A DNA stretch of 64,000 bases from the NCBI RefSeq assembly GCF_037975245.1, contig NC_092579.1:26145166-26209165 (forward strand), written 5' to 3'. The notes under the pieces are model-generated. The model saw only the letters and a program-made list of their open reading frames with translations. It made no database searches and had not been told where the DNA came from. The position numbers and the translations under genes were made by a program. The DNA comes from Apostichopus japonicus (Eukaryota > Echinodermata > Holothuroidea > Aspidochirotida > Stichopodidae). How positions within the stretch are numbered: the first letter of the stretch is position 1; each line of letters opens with the position of its first letter. Shown one piece after another: positions 25,638-38,700 of this stretch.

Positions 25638-27170
25638 GTAAACGCTCAGGAGAGTGCAGTCAGTTTGCAAGACATGCAAATGAAAGGTTGCCATGCTAGC
25701 CATGAGGCTATAAATACAAGAGAGAAGTTCCAGCATTATTTTAATTCAGAAGCTGGTTCTGTACAGTATGATGGCAGAGGTCATCATGCTTTGGCAACGT
25801 TTAAAATACAAGTACTGTTAAAATTGAGTAATTTTCACTGTCATATATCACCATTTACAAAGTTAACTTTATCCTTTATTGAAGGAAGGTGTGGTGAGAT
25901 GGGAAAGAACAGTTTATCTTTCTATTTTTTCTTTCCTTTTCTTTCTTGAGGGTGACAGTGGCACTAGATTCACAATTCTGTCAATAGATATTAAAATGAT
26001 TACACATTTTGGATGCTTACTCATTCTTTCCTCTGTCGTGCTCAAAGAATTACACTGCAGATTAATTATTCATAAAAATCAACATATGATTGCCAATGTG
26101 GCAGTAGATACTAAGGCCATCTTCCTGTTCATTTTCACTCTCTTGGCACTAGATTCACACAATTCTGTCAATAGATATTAAAATGATTACACATTTTGGA
26201 TGCTTACTCATTCTTTCCTCTGTCCTGCTCAAAGAATTTCACTGCAGATTAATTATTCTTAAAAATCAACATATGATTGCCAATGTGGCAGTAGATACTA
26301 AGGCCATCTTCCTGTTCATTTTCACTCTCTTGCAAACATGGCTTGACATAGTGTTACCCTCACTTTTTCGAGTCCCAATTAAACCATACCTCCATCATAT
26401 TTGGAACAAAATCCCTTAGTACTACTACAGTACTACTACTAGCACAACTTCGTTCTATCAACACTGTGTAAAACATTATTAAACATTCCTTCACTAGGCC
26501 TAACTTCTACAATATCTCCGCCATTTCAAGGCTTGACTTGTCAAGTTTTTCGGGAGTGTTTGATGACATTATACTCAAAAAGTGTAATGTTCGATAGGCC
26601 TACCCTGGTCTTAGCGAAAGTAAAATATACAGTTTAAACATGTACAGAGAGCAAATTCCACGAAAAGCAACAAACTTCACTTCGAGTTTGACTCGGCTAG
26701 TCCTAGGCTGCGTAAATTGGAAAACAACTTTTCACGATTCCCTCAATAAAACAGTGACTTTGCCTGCCATAACCACAAGCTTAGAATGATTACTTCATGA
26801 AAGGTTGCAAGTTTATGTCGAATTTTACTGCGCAGCAGCAAACAGACGCAATGTTGTTGGTCGGCCCGAGGATGAAGGTCATAAAGTATATAGTACTAAT
26901 TAATTTAATAGCATAGCTATCGCAATACAATACAATAAAGCCTATATTCCTAGGTATAACAAAATATCAGACTACACTAAAATGCATAATATGCGAGTTC
27001 ATATGCGGGGTTTTCAAATCACGAAAACCACTCATACCGACGTGTCTCCCAATTGAGTCCCATGTGTCTCTCTTCCGGGTAGAATCCTTAAAATTCTTGT
27101 CAGTTTTGTCATATAGTGAGGGATTCAACCTCACAAATTCAATCAATTTCTCATTTTCCTCGCCCGCCAT
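24104..27170 (-). pseudogene. MADF/BESS (Myb-like) accessory protein of the Harbinger element
   Basis: Harbinger elements encode a second DNA-binding protein that helps the transposase enter the nucleus and bind DNA. The first exon (27170-27038) starts MAGEENEKLIEFVRLNPSLY and has the MADF signature through DTWDSIGRHV, with a GTATGAGT donor. The last exon (about 24461-24104, acceptor TTTCCATTCAG) encodes a charged linker (VPIRTKKKQNQETDSF) and then a BESS-type end. At DDIDHFF the frame is lost near 24208: the continuation QSMACTVRKF and the rest of the BESS motif lie in another frame, consistent with a 1-base deletion. Middle exon(s) were not identified. Confidence 0.7.
25960..26331. repeat. 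185-bp direct duplication inside the Harbinger element
   Basis: Two nearly identical copies lie head to tail (25960-26144 and 26145-26331), both running from GGCACTAGATTCACA to TTCATTTTCACTCTCTT. Only a few substitutions separate them, so the duplication is much younger than the decayed transposase beside it. Confidence 0.9.
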
Positions 27171-27465
27171 AATGATCGGTAACTAGTTAGGGCCTTACAA
27201 AGTTGTGACGTCATATATAAACAAAGGCGCTGATTGGATAAAACTCAGCAAAACTGAACGCTGATTGGACAAAATCGGACAGACGTCCGATAAAAATCGC
27301 CCTGCTGACCAATCATAATATATAAATCGGTTCGGACTACTTTATCGGAAGACTATCCGGACCGATATCGTTGTAGTGTGACCGTCCTAATAGGAAACCC
27401 ACTCTTCCGATTTTTTCGGCAAATCGGATTCGGATCCGATATCGTTGTAGAGTGACAGTCTGGTA

Positions 27466-28071
27466 TTCCAGCTTAGTTATAGATGCAGTACTCTAATTTC
27501 AACCACCGTTCATATTTACTACAAATGGGTACAACATTTTGATTTTCATAAAGTGCTTCCTAAAATGCTTCCCAAATTACAGCATCTACTACTTGCATTT
27601 GTTTTTATATTATTCGAAAGTTATAGGACCAAAATTTGAGAGGCAATTGATCTCAAACTTTCGACTTATTATCTTCTAACAGATTTTCTATTACGGTTTG
27701 TTTTTTATATTGTAGTTTCTACAATTTAATCATAAACTGCTGTAGCTTGAAATCTCGGTGTTTCATCGAAAAAGAAACTCTTTATACTGTGAGAGATATA
27801 TTGGGTTGTAAAGTTTGCAACGATCAAAAGCTTTGTTCGCCTTTATCTTCTTCCAGTACCCTTAAACATGAAGTTGAAATCAATGAATTAAACTAGTCGA
27901 AACCAAAAATACCCCAATTCTATCGAGTTATTTCTTGCTAATTGTGTGCTTACGTAGTTGTCTACGTAGAAGGCCGGAAGCTTAAAAGTGCCATCAACAT
28001 AAGGAAACTTTGCCACAATAAGTCAACATTTTGCAGTAAATTGTTTAGATAACAAGATAATATCTTATCAA
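27466..28071. other. Non-coding stretch
   Basis: AT-rich sequence between the Harbinger right end and the next transposon end; nothing recognised. Confidence 0.5.
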
Positions 28072-28285
28072 CAAGGGCGGCGGAACCGGGGTGACACAGG
28101 GGCACGTGCCCCCACTTTTCCTCAGGTTAAAAATGTGCCCTTTTTCTACATAAAAATTGTACTTTTGATCACCTTATTAGGTCAGCGATATTTCAGTAAG
28201 AGATCTAATCCTAATTTAGAACTATTAATGAATTTCATATATCATCAAACTATGCATTTTGTAATTTTTGGGGGCCACTAATATC
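28072..28285 (+). mobile_element. Solo left end of a CAAGGGCGGCG-type MITE
   Basis: It starts CAAGGGCGGCGGAACCGGGG and for about 85 bp is the reverse complement of the right end of the element at 31788-32387 (the part up to ACATAAAAATTG). A segment at 28253-28288 (TTTTGTAATTTTTGGGGGCC) is repeated at 31072-31107. No matching right end or target duplication was found, so the copy is truncated; its right limit here is a guess. Confidence 0.65.
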
Positions 28286-28790
28286 ATCAAACTTCTGTCT
28301 GCTCAATAACGCAAAAGCAGCCGAGAACTTACTAAGGTGCATCGACATACCAAGTTAGAGATTCATAAAGCTAGAATTATTGAGCTAATTTTCCGCCTGT
28401 TGACTTCAACTGGCCTTTGACCTCATACACAGTGTAGCACTCATTATGGTGTCAAAATAATGTATAGCAACCAAGGTGTTGTATATGCACGCACACACAC
28501 ACGCATACACGCACACCCAACCACACAAGCAAACAACCATATCAAAAGTTAAGTCAAAATGCTGGGATACTTTATTCTCCTTTAGCCTCCAGCTGTCACA
28601 TTTTCTGCCAGCCAGATATTCCCTTTGAGAGTTAACCATGCTTATCTATAAAACATAACAAATCAGCGAATCTGTAAAATGACACTCAGCTTATCAATCA
28701 AATCTGTTTCTTATCACTTACAGAAACTTACATATATTTTATTTATTATTTTTTATGTATCTATAGATGTGATAATGCAATGATCAGTCT

Positions 28791-30334
28791 GGGTGAGTCA
28801 GCGACGTAGCCAGGAATTTGAAAGGGGGGAGCACTTTTTGCGACTGATATGGATTTTCAAAATTGTAGGCACGACTATCTGAGCGGAGCGCCACCATCGG
28901 TTGGCGCGGAGCGTACAAGAAAATTTTTGGTTTTACAAACCCCCCAGATGGCCGGAAACGGCCCTTCCCGAGTGTTCATTCTGGTTCCATGGCCTCTTGC
29001 TAACTCGAGACACCTCATTCAATATCACTTTTAAACCAAAAAACAAACGAGTTAAAATAGTACGTAATTCAATACTACATAATGTTCGGTATTTAAAATT
29101 AGCAAAGTACATGTACAGCGTAGTCTTACTTTTCAACTGCTGATACTTGTAGATACATATATAGATAGGCCAGAAATGTCTTTGATACAACTATAGCCAG
29201 TAATTGTCTTTGATACAACTGTAAATGTTTAAGTTAGCCTAATATTAGAGAAGGCGAGAGCTATCCGGCGATTGCCATCTGATGCAAATTTCTCAACTGT
29301 TTTCTCAACTGAAATATTTTCTGCGTAAACGGGTTCTTAACTAGATGTTAAAAAAACTGACAAGATCGGATTCTAGATTTTCGGCGGGTAGAGTGTTGAA
29401 TGAAACGGCACGCGATAGAAATGACAGCCTAAATTAGAAGACTAGGTCACCTAATTTAGCCATATTCTTGCTACGTTCATTTCAATAGTTATTCCTGTCT
29501 GGACTCTTAAACTCGTCCGGCAACCTTATGGATTTGAAATATGGATGTTTTTAAAATAGATAACTTGGCCAAAACAAGTGTGTAGGCCCGGGTCTACAGT
29601 GCTACGTATACTGGCTACGCCCCTGATCACGGATATCATATTATCAGCAGATTTTGTTTCCTGTTTGAATTCTTCTACATGTTCTTTACATAATATATCA
29701 GAAAGACAAACATAGTGCTCTTTTACAATTTTTCCAGTAGGATGATTCTTGTTTATTGTCCAATGTCTGGACTTTAATACATTTGACGAACTTAACTGAT
29801 GGACAATATAAACTTTCATATTTTGTAATATAGCCAGATATGCAGTGGCCTAAAAACAAATATCGTTATCGTTAACAGTGTAATCATTATTTAAAGGAAG
29901 TGCGTATCACGTACGATTGCTATAGCTTAGCTTCATAACATGCTGTTCGTGCACAACTTAGGACGAATCATAGAAAGGATGAGAACGAACGTTGTCGACG
30001 TTGTTGTGCATACGGTTCGTGACATTCCATAGAGTGCGGTTATGTAGGCAATATGTATTTTATTACGCAGTAGCCAACTGTAGGCTTGTAATAGGCTATA
30101 GGCTAAATTTAGCTAATTGCATCTGCCAAACTAAGTTAGTAGTTGAATCAGTAGGCGTGAATGTTACTACGATTATAATCGAGTTAACGGAGCTGACGAG
30201 TATTCAAGATCAAAAGAGCACTGACAAAATACCATGCTAAAAAACAACAGTTTAAAAAAAAAATCGACACTGAAAGGGGGGGGGGGAGCGGTCGCTCCCC
30301 CTGCTCCCCCCCTGGCTACGTCCCTGGGGTGAGT
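28791..30334. mobile_element. hAT-like non-autonomous element, 1528 bp, with 8-bp target duplication
   Basis: The element spans 28799-30326 with terminal inverted repeats CAGCGACGTAGCCAGG and (reverse complement of the right end) CAGGGACGTAGCCAGG. GGGTGAGT flanks it exactly (28791-28798 and 30327-30334). An extra internal end-like CTGGCTACGCCCCTG at 29611-29625 suggests a nested or rearranged copy. The left 210 bp match the family copies at 32122, 62480, 63176 and 63899. An open frame at 29526-29819 (minus) crosses the internal end and has no recognised domain. No transposase was seen. Confidence 0.9.
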
Positions 30335-30640
30335 TCATATGTGTGATGTTGAAATTACGTAATAAATCTTGTTGCACCTTCCAAGTAACAGTCCATCCGA
30401 TTAACTTTGGACGGTCTTTATAACCATGGTATAAAGTTATCAACATACATATGATATAACAAGCATGGTAGTAGGTTATCTCATTGGGTAGCGTGGGTGG
30501 CAAAGGGAGGTAGATGGGGGGGGGGCCTTGTAGCAATGACAGAAAGCATAATGATAGGATGATCATTAACTTAAAGATGAATTTGCTGGTATTGATTTGA
30601 GCATGCCTGTCAATTACGGATAAACGTCAACCGCGAATTG

Positions 30641-31062
30641 GTTTAAATCAGGCTTGTCCAACCTTTTGCAGAGGAGGGCCACATGGAATGATTATGATGA
30701 AGGCGGGGCCCGCATGAACCCTACGCTCGATTTTTCGATTTCTTTTTTGCGCGAAGCCTAAGGCAACAAAATGTGAGCACTGCGCGCGGAGCGCACTGAT
30801 ATATTTTCCTTCCTGATAAAACAGATGAATAAAGTCCAGCCCCCCCCCTCCCCTCTGCTGAGAGAGTGTCACACAAACTGACCTGTATTCAGATTTTTGG
30901 ACCCAGAAGGTTCTAATGATTGATTATAAAGCTTCAAATTGTCATCAATAAATCTGCTCACTAAATTTCACACCGTAGAGCATCTCCGGCGGGCCGGACG
31001 CAACCCTGCGGCGGGCCGGACTGTGGCCCGCGGGCCGTAGGTTGGACAACCCTGGTTTAAAT
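30641..31062. mobile_element. hAT-type MITE, 406 bp, with 8-bp target duplication
   Basis: The element spans 30649-31054. Its ends are CAGGCTTGTCCAACCT and the complement of AGGTTGGACAACCCTG, both followed by GGGCCAC/GGCCCGCGGGCC-rich subterminal sequence typical of hAT MITEs. GTTTAAAT flanks it on both sides (30641-30648, 31055-31062). It has no coding capacity. Confidence 0.93.
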
Positions 31063-31071
31063 GAACCTTAA

Positions 31072-31787
31072 TATGCATTTTGTAATTTTTGGGGGCCACT
31101 AATGTCATTTCGGGGGGGGGGGGGGGGGTAAGTGGAGGGCAAGACATTTGACTGGGGCTCCCACTCCCTGCCCCCCAAGGGTTATGCCACCATATACGTC
31201 CCAGACATTCCACCTGTGGACTGGACAGAAAAATGTCAAACGTAGAATTCACTGTTGAAGCCAAAGAGAGTTGTAAAGCACATACATGATAGTAGAAGAC
31301 AGTGATGTTATCATTTAATCATGAAGTTTAATATGTCAATCCTGTTTGTTAGATGAAATATAACTAAACTAATAAATCCTTACCCTGTGTGAATGCTCTC
31401 CTAATTGTTCTTAAATTAACCTTGAAGGAAAGCTGGGTAAAACATGCTACCACCACCACCACAAATTCACATTGAACCCCCCTCACACTCCGCCCCCCCC
31501 TTCTCCGGCCCGTCAACCCACCACAGAATAAACTGAATGGGTTTGTCCATACCCACCAATATACCAAACATCCTACACAGCATAATAACGTTAAACTCTT
31601 ATTTACATGTAGTATAAATTTTACTTCAATAGATTACAATTAATAGAAGACTGCTCTAGCTGTTAATAACTTCCGATACCATACTATCAGCTCTAATATT
31701 TGTGATATACAACATGTAAAAACTCTAAAATAAGATAGATAATTTGTTTTCTTTCAAAAATCAACTCCATGAAGGTATGTCTACAAC
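31072..31787. other. Non-coding stretch between two MITEs
   Basis: It contains the TTTTGTAATTTTTGGGGGCC segment shared with 28253-28288 and a G-run at about 31111-31128. The remainder is AT-rich with no gene recognised. Confidence 0.5.
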
Positions 31788-32395
31788 CAAGGGCGGCGAC
31801 ATCAAAGGGCACTTTGCAGAAATTCGATTGGACTGATGCAGCCTTATATTTAGTACCCTTTATAACTCTCATTTGCGTATACACATTACTCCATCAACGC
31901 CCCCCCCCCCTTCAAGGTAAATATGCATACTAGCACTGCAATATCAAATGTGCAAAATGGGAAACAAGGAACAAGTTTTCTTTTGAGACAAAACGAGGTG
32001 AAATCATGCTAGTTGCTAAAGTAGGAATCTTCCGAATTATACTTTATTCTTGTTAATATCTTAACAAATTTTTTCCATTCGAAATAGCTTTGAGTTTGAC
32101 CCACAGAAATTCATTAAAAGTCAGGGGCGTAGCCAGGATTTGCAAAGTTGTATGCACGACTATCTGAGCGGAGCGCCACCATCGGTTGGCGCGGAGCGTA
32201 CAAGAAAATTTGTGGTTTTACAAACCCCTCAGATGGCCGGAAACGGCCCTTCCCGAGTGTTCATTCTGGTTCCCTGGCTGCTTACTTGAGACACCTCAAT
32301 TTTTATGTAGAAAAAGGGCACATTTTTAACCTGAGGAAAAGTGGGGGGCCACGTGCCCCCTGTGCCCCCCCGGTTTCGCCGCCCTTGTCTACAAC
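31780..32395. mobile_element. CAAGGGCGGCG-type MITE, 600 bp, with 8-bp target duplication and nested family copy
   Basis: The element spans 31788-32387 with ends CAAGGGCGGCGAC and the complement of CGCCGCCCTTG. TCTACAAC flanks it exactly (31780-31787 and 32388-32395). Starting at 32122 (CAGGGGCGTAGCCAGGATTT) it contains about 180 bp of the CAGnGnCGTAGCC MITE family also present at 28799, so one element probably inserted in the other. Its right end is C/G-rich. Confidence 0.9.
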
Positions 32396-32791
32396 TACTG
32401 ACATTAGGTTCAGTTACAAGCACTGTATTAGACATAAGAAGCTGCTAACATCGTATGCTTTATGCCAGGAAGATTATTGAAAACACTTGTGAATTACAAA
32501 CTATGTACAATAAAGGTTAGTTTGTCACTGTCATGCAACAACTACCAGGACATTATACTAATTGCCATTCATAGATACATCCATTAAACCTGATGAAACA
32601 TTAACCTATAGCAACCTATATGTAACATATTCATGCACTGGGAAGTAAAAGTAGATATTGTAACAGGCAGCATTTATCAGTCAATGTTCAACAGTAATGA
32701 ATTTCAAGTATTAGACTCTGAGCAAGATTGGTAAGTAATTTTTTCATGATGACTTTCCACATCAATCACAGGTATGAGAGCCCTCGGCTAA
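32396..32791 (-). other. WBP2 3' UTR or downstream flank
   Basis: It lies directly after the WBP2 stop codon on the minus strand. No minus-strand AATAAA was noticed, so the transcript end is not defined. No other gene is visible. Confidence 0.5.
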
Positions 32792-35700
32792 TTATTCAAA
32801 CTTTTGTTTCTGGTATTCATCTGCGGGTGGCGCCGTCTGCAATGTAGAGAAACATAGAAGGGTAAACAAGATAAATCTAAGACTGACAACCTTATCTCAA
32901 GCAACTCAAAGCTTTCAGATACAAGTATGATTGAGGCTCAATGTACTACACAGGGCAAGTAAATAGGAACACAGTTATCCAACTCATTCATAGATTACGC
33001 TAGCATTTAATTTCAATCATTTCACATGGTTCTATTTATTTCTAAGGTTATACAAACATTTCACTTCTGAAAAATAACGGATGGTGTCATCCGTGTGTGA
33101 CATCACAGATTATAGCATAAATCAGTGTACACACTTCCAAATGAAATGAATAAATTTCAACCTTTTATACCTCAAGTCCTTGACAACAGAACAACTTATG
33201 AAGATGGGAGTTGGATGTTTGGACCAATGGACGTCCATTGTTTTACAAGCTCTGTGTTATGTGGAACAGGAAACACATTCTCATGTAAACTATACAGAGT
33301 CATCATGAAAATGAGTAAACAACAACCTCTGACAATTGACACTCCCTTTAAAAAGTCTTACCACTCATATTGCATCTATTTAATGGAACCCCGACCCAAC
33401 CATCATCATGGCTGATGTGACAGAGGTCCTTGTGCAGAACAAGTCTTTCAAACAGCCAAGAAATTCTTGTTCCGTTTGAAAGATACGCTAGATTTAAAGT
33501 AGTGTCTGGGAGCTGTCAATTTGTAAACCTGTGATGTTAGTGACACTAGGATCTGAAACGTTTCTCCTTGGTTTTCTTTCATATTTTCAAGACAGAATTT
33601 TAACACTGTTGAAACTGAAACTAATGCCATCATTAGGCCATGATAAGAGGAGCAATGTTTTAGCATAAGCATTGGCAAAACCCATGTCCATTACAGAAAA
33701 TAAAAATTGTCAAAAACATTTTATTTTTTAAATTATGCACATGAGGCTTGATGATGTCATATTTAGACTTGATCAAGTCTTCAGCCTTGTGAAGAACCTT
33801 TATAAATCATTGATATCTCTAAAATGGAATAAATTTGTTCTTAGCTATTTGGGGAAGTTCACTCAAACTAGAGCAGCAATACTGCTGAATCTCAGTACTC
33901 TTATAACAGTACATTGTAGTTCCATGTAAGACCACATAGTGACACATATACTGTACATTATACTGTACATTTACTGTACATTATACTGTACATTATGCTG
34001 TACATTACACTGTACATATACTCAACATAGTCATACATATACTGTACATAGTCATACATATACTGTACATTATACTGTACATATACTGTACATTATACTG
34101 TACATTATACTGTCCAATATACTGTATATGTACTGTTCATATACTGTACATTATACTTTACATTATACTGTATATATACTGTACATTATACTGTACATAT
34201 ACTTTACATATATACTGAACATTAAACTGTACAGATACTGTACATTACACTGTACATAGTGACACATATACTGATCATTATACAGTACATATACTGTACA
34301 TTACACTGTACATATACAGTACATAGTGACACATATACTGTACATAGTGACACATATACTGTACATATACTGTACATTATACTGTACATATACTGTACAT
34401 TATACTGTACATATACTGTACATTATACTGTACATATACTGTACATTATACTGTACATTATACTGTACATACACTGTACATAATGACACATATACTGCAC
34501 ATTGTACTGTACAATATACTGTACATATACTGTACATTGTGACATTCATGCCATCTTCCAAATTTGATGTAGCTTTGACTAATGCACTAATAAGCAGTCC
34601 AGACCCACCATATATCCTATGCAAATACTTTCCAATTCATGGCATACAGGAATGCCGAGACAACTATGAACTTCAAAAACAAAGGCCAAATCTAATTTGA
34701 ATATAGAACTAACGTTGGACAAGGGGCTATAGTTTGCTGTCACAATCTTGACAGGACCCTATACACAGATAAACCCTGTCTATAATCTTTGATATATGCC
34801 AGTATGGAAGAGTTGGCTGCAGTGGGTCAGACCTAGATAAATATGCCTGTTTGATTTGATACAGTTAGTGGTGAAATACCGAAAATTACATCTGATCTTA
34901 ACAATTTAGCCAATCAAGTATAATTGCATGCATGCTCCAGATATGAATGAATGCAGATTCTGTAGAGAAACATGCAGATTGTACTCAAGAGGATAGATTT
35001 CAAATAAGTAATAAGACAGTCGTTTGAAATGTACTCGTCTCTTAGGAGTTGTTGTGTGTCATGGAGCAGTACTGCCAGTGACGCTAGTAACCAGCATTTT
35101 AGAAAAGAGATTAAAAACATATCTGCACATAAAAGGTGTCTTCCTGACTGATCATCACTGTCAAAATGAGTTACTTTCAATTGTCATTTCCTGACAAACT
35201 TTCGCAACATTTTATGAATCATTTCTGACACTGAAAGAAAAACCTTGACGTCAAACGGCAACCCCGTCCAGCATAACAACATCTCAATATGTATTTTATG
35301 TATTGAGTTAAAAAATTAAAATTAATGTTTTAGGGATATCCAGCAAACTGAAACAAAACATGTTGGATGCTATGTATAAGGCATACCTTCAATAGAACTT
35401 GGCACAACATGTCAATTAAGAGACTTAAAAGTAAAGACACAGCGTTGGTGATGTGTAAACAGATCTAGAGATGAATATATGATGATGATGATGAGTATAT
35501 ACCTCAGCTAGTTGCTTGCTTCACATACTCAAATTAAACAACTAAGCTTTGTAGTAACTCAATTGATTATAAATGTTGTCACTCCACTTTTGGTATTCCT
35601 TAAAACAAAACAAGACTTACTTAATTCCCTATAGTGTCCTTACAGTGAAATTTAAAGCTGGTGTGGAGCCACATACTTGTGTGAGTGGGTGGCATATTAG

Positions 35701-38700
35701 TCTTATTCACTCATAGCAGAGACTGGCATTAGGTAGAGAGATAGTCAATGGTCACTGGTGGTCAATAAAATCGGCTTTCATTCTATCCCATCAAAATGTG
35801 ATGTACACAATCTAGGACAGATAACCACTACAACAACCTTGACAAAACAAAGCCAAGATATAAATGGAAAAGCACTCACTGGGAGGGTAGCAGTCGGTGG
35901 TTGAGGAACATAGACCTGTCCAGGATTTGTTGGTGTGTAGTAGGCATTGCCTGGTGTAAACATAAAGAATAGATACATGACGACCCTGATCGCTTACTTA
36001 GTGAAATCATTGCACAGAATTATATCTTCATTGTGAATGAAATACATTGGTGACCCCAATACATGGAATAATCTTCAACATGATGTTTTATTGCAAACTT
36101 CAGACTTGGTATTTTATACCCAAACTAGTACTTGAATCAAATAGTATACTTCAAATACAAACTTAGCAAATTCAATTTCCTTTTAGGACCAATGTAGACT
36201 GCATTCTTGGTCAGTTTGACCTTTTCCAACAGACACAACCTGCAATTTTGTCACAGAGACTTGAAGTGAAGAAATTGAGAAGTGAGAAATTTGGGATTAA
36301 AGCCAAAACCAGGCCAAATAAATACCATCCAGGCTGAACATCTTTGCTATTCAATAGTGATTACATGGAGAAATAAATAATGCAAACTTCCATTACAGGT
36401 GATTGCCAAAACAATTCTCCCAACACTAATATATACAAATTTAACTTTATCTGAAATATAAAGTTATTTAAACAATGTTTTAACTGTGTTTATAACTTCA
36501 GAGGAAGATGTCTCTATATCCAGCTATGTCTACACACAGAACCTTTACAGCACTACTGAAAGCTGCTGTAAGTCTTAGATGGCCTTCAGACAGTTCATTT
36601 AATGTTATACACATGAACGTACAATTAAAACTACAACATAAAATGAAACTTAGGTTCAGAGGAAACAATTGATTACAATCATCATTAAACATGCAAAGCA
36701 GGATATTAGTGAAACTAACAGCTGGCTGAAATATTACAGGCAAAATGTGTTTCGTTCCAGGAGACAAATGATGTGTTTCGATGAGAAATGCAGTCCCTGC
36801 TTCCCAGCTTGTTATTTAACACCAATTCTGAAATGCCGGATAATGGTTCAGCTCACACCGACCTTGAACTTATAACAACAAACAAGCATACAAACATATA
36901 GCGATTATACGGTAAAGTTCTTGAGAAATAAAAAAGTTACAAATATTTCAACATATATATCTCTATCATCTTGCATTTCATGTACTATGTGCATACCTGT
37001 TTGGGGCATTCCATTACCTACAGCATACTCATAGGGTGGAGGCAGTTCACCTGGTGGAACTGCAGCAAAGTAAAACAAAATAAATGGCACACATTATAGG
37101 ATATGATGTTAAAGTGATCATGGAGAGAAGAAATTCATATATAGATGGAGGTGTGTAAGGATAAATAAAGTAGCTCTGAGGATTCCTTTTATTCCCCTAT
37201 TTTGCTTTCTTTCTTGAAATACAAAAATCACATTGATTTAAATAAGATTTGTTTTTGTACTTAAATGTTGTTTCTTAAAATTCTATGTAATATTTGTCAT
37301 GAGAACATAAGTATGTTAACTTTAAATGTTTTTGTGGTTACATACAGGTTGCATAGTAGTCAAGCAATATTGACTAAAATCTGGGTTGGCAATTCTTTTA
37401 TTTAAAAAAAAAAAATGGGATTAATTTGATGAATATCAAATTTTGGTACTTAAAATTAGTTTTGTTGTTTTATAATCCCATGTTATATTTGTCATGAATA
37501 CATGAGTATGTTAACATTAAATGTTTTTTTGCGGTTCATAAAAGAATACACAGTTATTCATTTAATGAAAAGAACCACCTTTTTAACCTTCAACAAAAAA
37601 TGAGTTTTGATCTACTCGTTTGTCAACACATTAAACACACCTTTCATTGCACAGATGAACACTATTGCTATATAGTTACAGTCTTAGTACTCCAAGACTC
37701 TTTGCCTCCAGTTCAAGATTACAAAGCACTGGACATCCAAAAAAATGCATTATAGTAAAAACATGCACCAACATATTCACGTTCCACTCACCAACAGATT
37801 CAGTCAAGAAACTAACTATTTCAATACAAATTTGATTCAAATGCTACACATGTAGTGTTTCTGTCTAGTATAGACGTCTACTCTGGGAGTGTGGGTCTAT
37901 AAGTTATCGAAAGTGTAATCATGGCCAATGGATAATTCTGATGGTTGTATTGACATGTAACATACATTCTCAAAATGTGAATGAGTTGTTGTAACATTAA
38001 TGAAATACTATAACCATACTTTGGGCTCCTGTATAATTTGCAAAATGGTTTAACAAAGATACAGAAAACATGTAATGCAATCCTGATGAAAGTTAGCAAT
38101 GAAATTGAACAATCCTACAAGATTAAACTTGAGAACTACAGCATGGACAAGCAATCTCTTCCTGCTAATCAACATTCCTTATGATTTAATTGCAAAACTA
38201 AATATTTACTGTCATGAGGCCAACTCTGAAATCCCATTAATAATAATGAACTAATTAGACGGGCACAATTTGGCCCAAATTTAAAAGGATCGTCCAGGTG
38301 CAAATCTATTTTTGAGGTAAGAAAGAGAAACAAATTCTAAGCATCCTGGTGAGTTTTTCATTCAATTCCAATGAATTGGTTTTAAGTAAACAGCATTTTA
38401 AGTTGGTACGTTTTGTACCAAGCGTGAACTCAAAGCAACCAGATGTGATGTCAAAGAAGCACACTGACCATATAGTCAATTTAAAAAAAAACATTTACAT
38501 CCAAGTTTCCACTTCAAATTGGAATGCATCTCAATATGAATACATTATATAATTGGTATACTGTGAACTTCTCATTCCCTTAAGGTCAAATTGGAACCTA
38601 TCCAATCAATGGTTGAAACATTATAGAAAAAAATACCACAAACAAAACACTTTGCTGTTAGAATGCAAACTATGGCATCAGTCCTGTTTGCTTCAAGTTC

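Larger units (their letters stand above)
22975..27465. mobile_element. Decayed PIF/Harbinger DNA transposon (about 4.5 kb)
   Basis: The ends carry inverted repeats in duplicate: GTCATACTACAGCGATATC (22990-23008) and a related GTCACACTACAGCGAAAT (23065-23082) on the left, mirrored by GATATCGTTGTAGTGTGAC (27364-27382) and GATATCGTTGTAGAGTGAC (27438-27456) on the right. Between them lie both genes typical of the superfamily: a DDE transposase on the plus strand and a MADF/BESS protein on the minus strand. GTCTGGTA occurs at both borders (22975-22982 and 27458-27465). That would be an 8-bp duplication, whereas Harbinger elements normally make 3-bp duplications, so the exact edges are uncertain. 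Confidence 0.85.

Noticed and set aside
29526-29819. 97-residue minus-strand open frame in the 28799-30326 element
   Set aside because: It runs through an internal transposon end and has no recognisable domain; kept only as a note in the element entry.
28072-32387. A single 4.3-kb transposon bounded by ~85-bp inverted repeats
   Set aside because: The right copy belongs to a 600-bp element with its own exact 8-bp duplication (TCTACAAC at 31780 and 32388), so the left copy is a separate truncated insertion.
33939-34700. Tyr/Cys/Ile/His-rich open frames on both strands
   Set aside because: They come from the ACTGTACATA low-complexity array in WBP2 intron 7.
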